Shown here one piece after another: positions 49,825-52,357 of a DNA stretch of 52,357 bases. The notes beneath the pieces are model-generated. The model was not told where the DNA came from. It ran no database searches and saw only the letters and a program-made list of their open reading frames with translations. Position numbers and translations under genes: made by a program. The DNA is from Suilimivivens sp963650485 (GTDB lineage: Bacteria; Bacillota; Clostridia; Lachnospirales; Lachnospiraceae): the NCBI GenBank assembly GCA_963650485.1, contig CAVJLN010000016.1, forward strand, positions 1-52,357, read 5' to 3'. Within the stretch, counting starts at the first letter, position 1. Every line of letters begins with the position of its first letter.

Positions 49825-52236
49825 TTACTTCACTACAATATTAATAATACGTCCCGGCACATAAATTTCTTTCACAATGGTTCCGGTCAGCTTATCTGCA
49901 ACCACTTCCTTACCCCTAGAAATTGCGGTGTCCTTATCGACATCTGCAGGGAGCATTACGGTTGCCTTCACCTTACCGTTAATCTGGATACCGATTTCTA
50001 CGGTGTCTTCCTTTACCGCAGCTTCGTCATATTCCGGCCACTTCTCGAAAGCAATCGTCTCGGTATGTCCGAGCTTCTCCCAAAGTTCCTCACCGGTATG
50101 AGGACAGATACAGGAAAACATCTTAATAAAGCCTTCTGCATATTCACGGGGACATTTGCCCTTCGTTGCGGCATTCATAAAGATCATCATCTGTGCAATT
50201 GCGGTATTAAAGCCTAAGGTTTCAAAATCGGAGGTAACCTTCTTAACCGTCTGATGATATACCTTCTTTAAGGATTCATCATTTTCTTCGGTAATATTCT
50301 CCGGCTCGGTAAAATACTTAAATACTCTTCCGATAAATCTTCTGGCACCTTCTACTCCCTGCTGGCTCCATGGCTTGGATACCTCTAAGGGACCCATGAA
50401 CATTTCATAAAGACGAAGGGTATCAGCACCGAAGTCACGAACAATATCACTCGGGTTTACGACATATTCCGGGAAACGTTTTCCCATCTTGATTCCGTTT
50501 TCACCTAAAATCATTCCCTGATGAACAAGCTTCTTAAACGGCTCCTTAACAGGAGAAAGACCCTTGTCATATAGGAAACGATTCCAGATTCTCGAATACA
50601 TCAGGTGTCCGACTGCATGCTCCGGTCCCCCGACATAAAGGTCAACCGGCATCCAGTGCTTTAACAGTTCCTGATTAGCGAATTCTTCTTCATTGTTCGG
50701 ATCAATATAACGTAAATAATACCAGGAAGAGCCTGCGGATCCGGGCATGGTAGAGGTCTCTCTCTTACCCTTAATTCCGTTATGGTCGTACTGCTTCCAT
50801 TCGGTTGCATTTTCAAGCGGAGCCTGTCCGTTACGTCCCTTGTAATCTTCCAGTTCCGGAAGAACTAACGGAAGTTCGTCATCGTCCAGTACATGAATTT
50901 GGCCGTCCTCAGTATAAACCACTGGCACAGGTTCGCCCCAGTAACGCTGACGTGCAAAGATCCATTCACGGAAATGATAGTTGATGGTCTTCCTAGCTAC
51001 ACCCATGGAAACCAGTTTATTGGTAATGGCTTCCTTTGCTTCCTCTACCGTAAGGCCGGTAAATTCTTCGGAATGAATCAGCTTGCAGCCCTTGCCAAGA
51101 TAATCCTGCTTTTCAAACGCATGCTCAGATACATCTGCTCCATCAATAACCTGAATACGGGGAATGTTGTGTACGATGGAATATTCAAAGTCTCTCTGAT
51201 CGTGGGAAGGAACGGCCATAACAGCACCGGTTCCGTAATTTGCCAGTACGAAGTCACCGATGTAAAGCGGAACCTCCTTGCCGTTTACCGGATTGATGCA
51301 GGTAACACCCTTTAATTCGCATCCGGACTTTGTTTTATTTAATTCGGTACGATCCATATCGTTCTTCTTGATGGTTTCATCGATATAGGCCTGTACTTCT
51401 TCTTTATTCTGGATTCTTGGCATTAAATCCTTCACGATCTGTCCATCGGGAGCCAGTACCATAAAGGTAATACCATAAATGGTTTCGATACAGGTTGTGT
51501 AAATGGAGAACTCTCCACCGCCTACGATCTGGAATTTCACCTCAACACCTTCGGAACGTCCGATCCAGTGTCTCTGGATATCCTTCGTGGATTCCGGCCA
51601 GTCAATTTCATTTAAGCCTTCCAGAAGCTTATCTGCAAAAGCTACCTGATCGATGACCCATTGCTTCATATTCTTACGAATAACAGGATAACCGCCACGC
51701 TCGGACTTGCCATCAATGACCTCATCATTGGAAAGAACGGTTCCCAGTTCCTCACACCAGTTTACCGGCATGTCAACAAGCTTTGCATAACCGTCCAGAT
51801 ATAACTGCTTGAAAATCCACTGAGTCCATTTATAGAACTTTGGATCGGAGGTTGCGATCATCTTTGACCAGTCATAGTCAAAGCCAAGCTCCTTTAACTG
51901 ATTGGTAAAGGTCTCGATATTCTTCTCGGTAAAGCCTGCCGGATGATGACCGGTCGTTACGGCATACTGTTCTGCCGGAAGGCCAAAAGAATCATAGCCC
52001 ATGGGATGAAGCACGTTGTAGCCCTGCATTCTCTTCATTCTGGACATGATATCGGTTGCGGTATAGCCTTCTGGATGTCCGGCATGCAGGCCAACTCCGG
52101 AAGGATACGGGAACATATCTAATGCATAATACTTGGGTTTGGAGAAATCCCAGACATCGGTCTTGAATGTCTGATGCTCTTCCCAGTACTTCTGCCATTT
52201 ACTTTCAATTTCTCTGTGATTATAAGGGATTGCCAT
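49825..52236 (-). CDS. leuS: leucine--tRNA ligase with altered editing and KMSKS motifs
   Basis: 803 residues, the usual bacterial length. HIGH-type motif GLHAGHPEGYTATDI near 49; an inserted editing domain at about 220-410 with GTGAVMAVPSHDQRDFEYS (catalytic Asp kept); the class I catalytic core; and a C-terminal anticodon-binding region. Two classical motifs differ: the threonine-rich editing segment TTRPDTLFG is TTCIETIYG (residues 247-255), and KMSKS is KMGKR (583-587). It has a consensus promoter and a short leader without a T-box. The stop codon is followed by CGATTCCGTACGGG, similar to sequence after ylxM. Confidence 0.96.
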   Translation of the reverse strand: MAIPYNHREIESKWQKYWEEHQTFKTDVWDFSKPKYYALDMFPYPSGVGLHAGHPEGYTATDIMSRMKRMQGYNVLHPMGYDSFGLPAEQYAVTTGHHPAGFTEKNIETFTNQLKELGFDYDWSKMIATSDPKFYKWTQWIFKQLYLDGYAKLVDMPVNWCEELGTVLSNDEVIDGKSERGGYPVIRKNMKQWVIDQVAFADKLLEGLNEIDWPESTKDIQRHWIGRSEGVEVKFQIVGGGEFSIYTTCIETIYGITFMVLAPDGQIVKDLMPRIQNKEEVQAYIDETIKKNDMDRTELNKTKSGCELKGVTCINPVNGKEVPLYIGDFVLANYGTGAVMAVPSHDQRDFEYSIVHNIPRIQVIDGADVSEHAFEKQDYLGKGCKLIHSEEFTGLTVEEAKEAITNKLVSMGVARKTINYHFREWIFARQRYWGEPVPVVYTEDGQIHVLDDDELPLVLPELEDYKGRNGQAPLENATEWKQYDHNGIKGKRETSTMPGSAGSSWYYLRYIDPNNEEEFANQELLKHWMPVDLYVGGPEHAVGHLMYSRIWNRFLYDKGLSPVKEPFKKLVHQGMILGENGIKMGKRFPEYVVNPSDIVRDFGADTLRLYEMFMGPLEVSKPWSQQGVEGARRFIGRVFKYFTEPENITEENDESLKKVYHQTVKKVTSDFETLGFNTAIAQMMIFMNAATKGKCPREYAEGFIKMFSCICPHTGEELWEKLGHTETIAFEKWPEYDEAAVKEDTVEIGIQINGKVKATVMLPADVDKDTAISRGKEVVADKLTGTIVKEIYVPGRIINIVVK

Positions 52237-52293
52237 AGCGATTACCCAGCCTTTCTTTCATCGAACTCTTTCCTTCTATAAAAACCAATCTAA

Positions 52294-52322
52294 ATTGTAC
52301 CTATTCTGCCAGCAAATGTCAA
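52294..52322 (-). promoter_or_regulatory. sigma-A promoter of leuS
   Basis: TTGACA (52317-52322), 17 bp, TACAAT (52294-52299) on the minus strand, about 60 bp before the leuS start. Confidence 0.88.
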
Positions 52323-52352
52323 GAAAAGGGGGATACCTTTTCGATATCCCCC
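52321..52352 (-). terminator. terminator of the gene upstream of leuS (outside window)
   Basis: Stem GGGGGATA (52328-52335) and TATCCCCC (52345-52352), followed on the minus strand by TTTTCTT. Confidence 0.85.
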
Positions 52353-52357
52353 GTAAA

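Noticed and set aside
52237..52357. T-box or other riboswitch before leuS
   Set aside because: Only about 58 bases separate the promoter -10 from the start codon; there is no AGGGTGG-type core and no room for one.
1..52357. CRISPR arrays, tRNA or rRNA genes, prophage or defence islands
   Set aside because: No regular repeat-spacer array, no tRNA cloverleaf with CCA context, and no recombinase, capsid or toxin-antitoxin genes were recognised. The region is mostly conserved core genes.

Overview
The window looks like a chromosomal segment of an anaerobic, spore-forming Clostridia, most likely Lachnospiraceae. The evidence is two sporulation-only genes (spoIVA, spoVAF), an oxygen-independent ribonucleotide reductase (nrdD/nrdG), motility-type genes (an MCP, FlhB- and FliK-like proteins), clean sigma-A promoters and strong GGAGG-type ribosome binding sites. 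Every gene except prs (24100-25293, +) is read leftward on the minus strand. No tRNA, rRNA, CRISPR array, prophage or intact transposase was seen.

Layout, left to right, which is downstream to upstream for the minus-strand genes. 1-993: the end of an ABC-F ATPase gene and a decayed Ltp-type lipoprotein fragment. 996-5980: spoVAF, dut and nrdD-nrdG behind a promoter with two predicted NrdR boxes. 5981-10541: a WYL regulator, a small membrane protein, a membrane-anchored MutS-like ATPase and an MCP. 10543-13280: a nucleoside operon, punA-cdd-mtaD. 13282-19578: spoIVA, a DUF45 metallopeptidase, a GH74-like protein, tyrS, a 10-N assembly gap containing the edge of a second tyrS copy, and a T-box. 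19579-24004: DUF512 radical-SAM protein, der, plsY and gpsA. 24100-25375: prs and its terminator. 25374-28807: a two-component system. 28804-39472: the conserved ylxM-ffh-rpsP-khpA-rimM-trmD-rplS-lepB-rbgA-lepB-rnhB-ylqG-ylqH-yraN-pgeF block. 39524-43208: ilvA, a YitT protein, a GH25 muramidase and a possible 40-codon ORF. 43171-52357: leuS, plsX-acpP, rnc-smc-ftsY.

The conserved block follows the Bacillus subtilis order (plsX, acp, rnc, smc, ftsY, ylxM, ffh, rpsP, ylqC, rimM, trmD, rplS, rbgA, rnhB, ylqG, ylqH), with local insertions of ilvA, yitT, GH25 and two signal peptidase genes. It joins phospholipid synthesis, chromosome condensation, membrane protein targeting (SRP and its receptor), secretion and ribosome maturation.

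The most notable non-coding signals are as follows. (1) A miniature transposable element at 36871-37014 has perfect 13-bp ends and an 8-bp target duplication, with relatives or fragments at several other intergenic sites, some of which form stop codons of neighbouring genes. (2) The predicted sigma-E promoter of spoIVA lies inside an inverted repeat that would hide the ribosome binding site only on read-through mRNA. (3) Tandem NrdR boxes overlap the nrdD promoter. (4) A perfect 28-bp palindrome abuts the punA promoter. (5) The tyrS duplication sits at the assembly gap. All functions come from reading the sequence; no database search was run.
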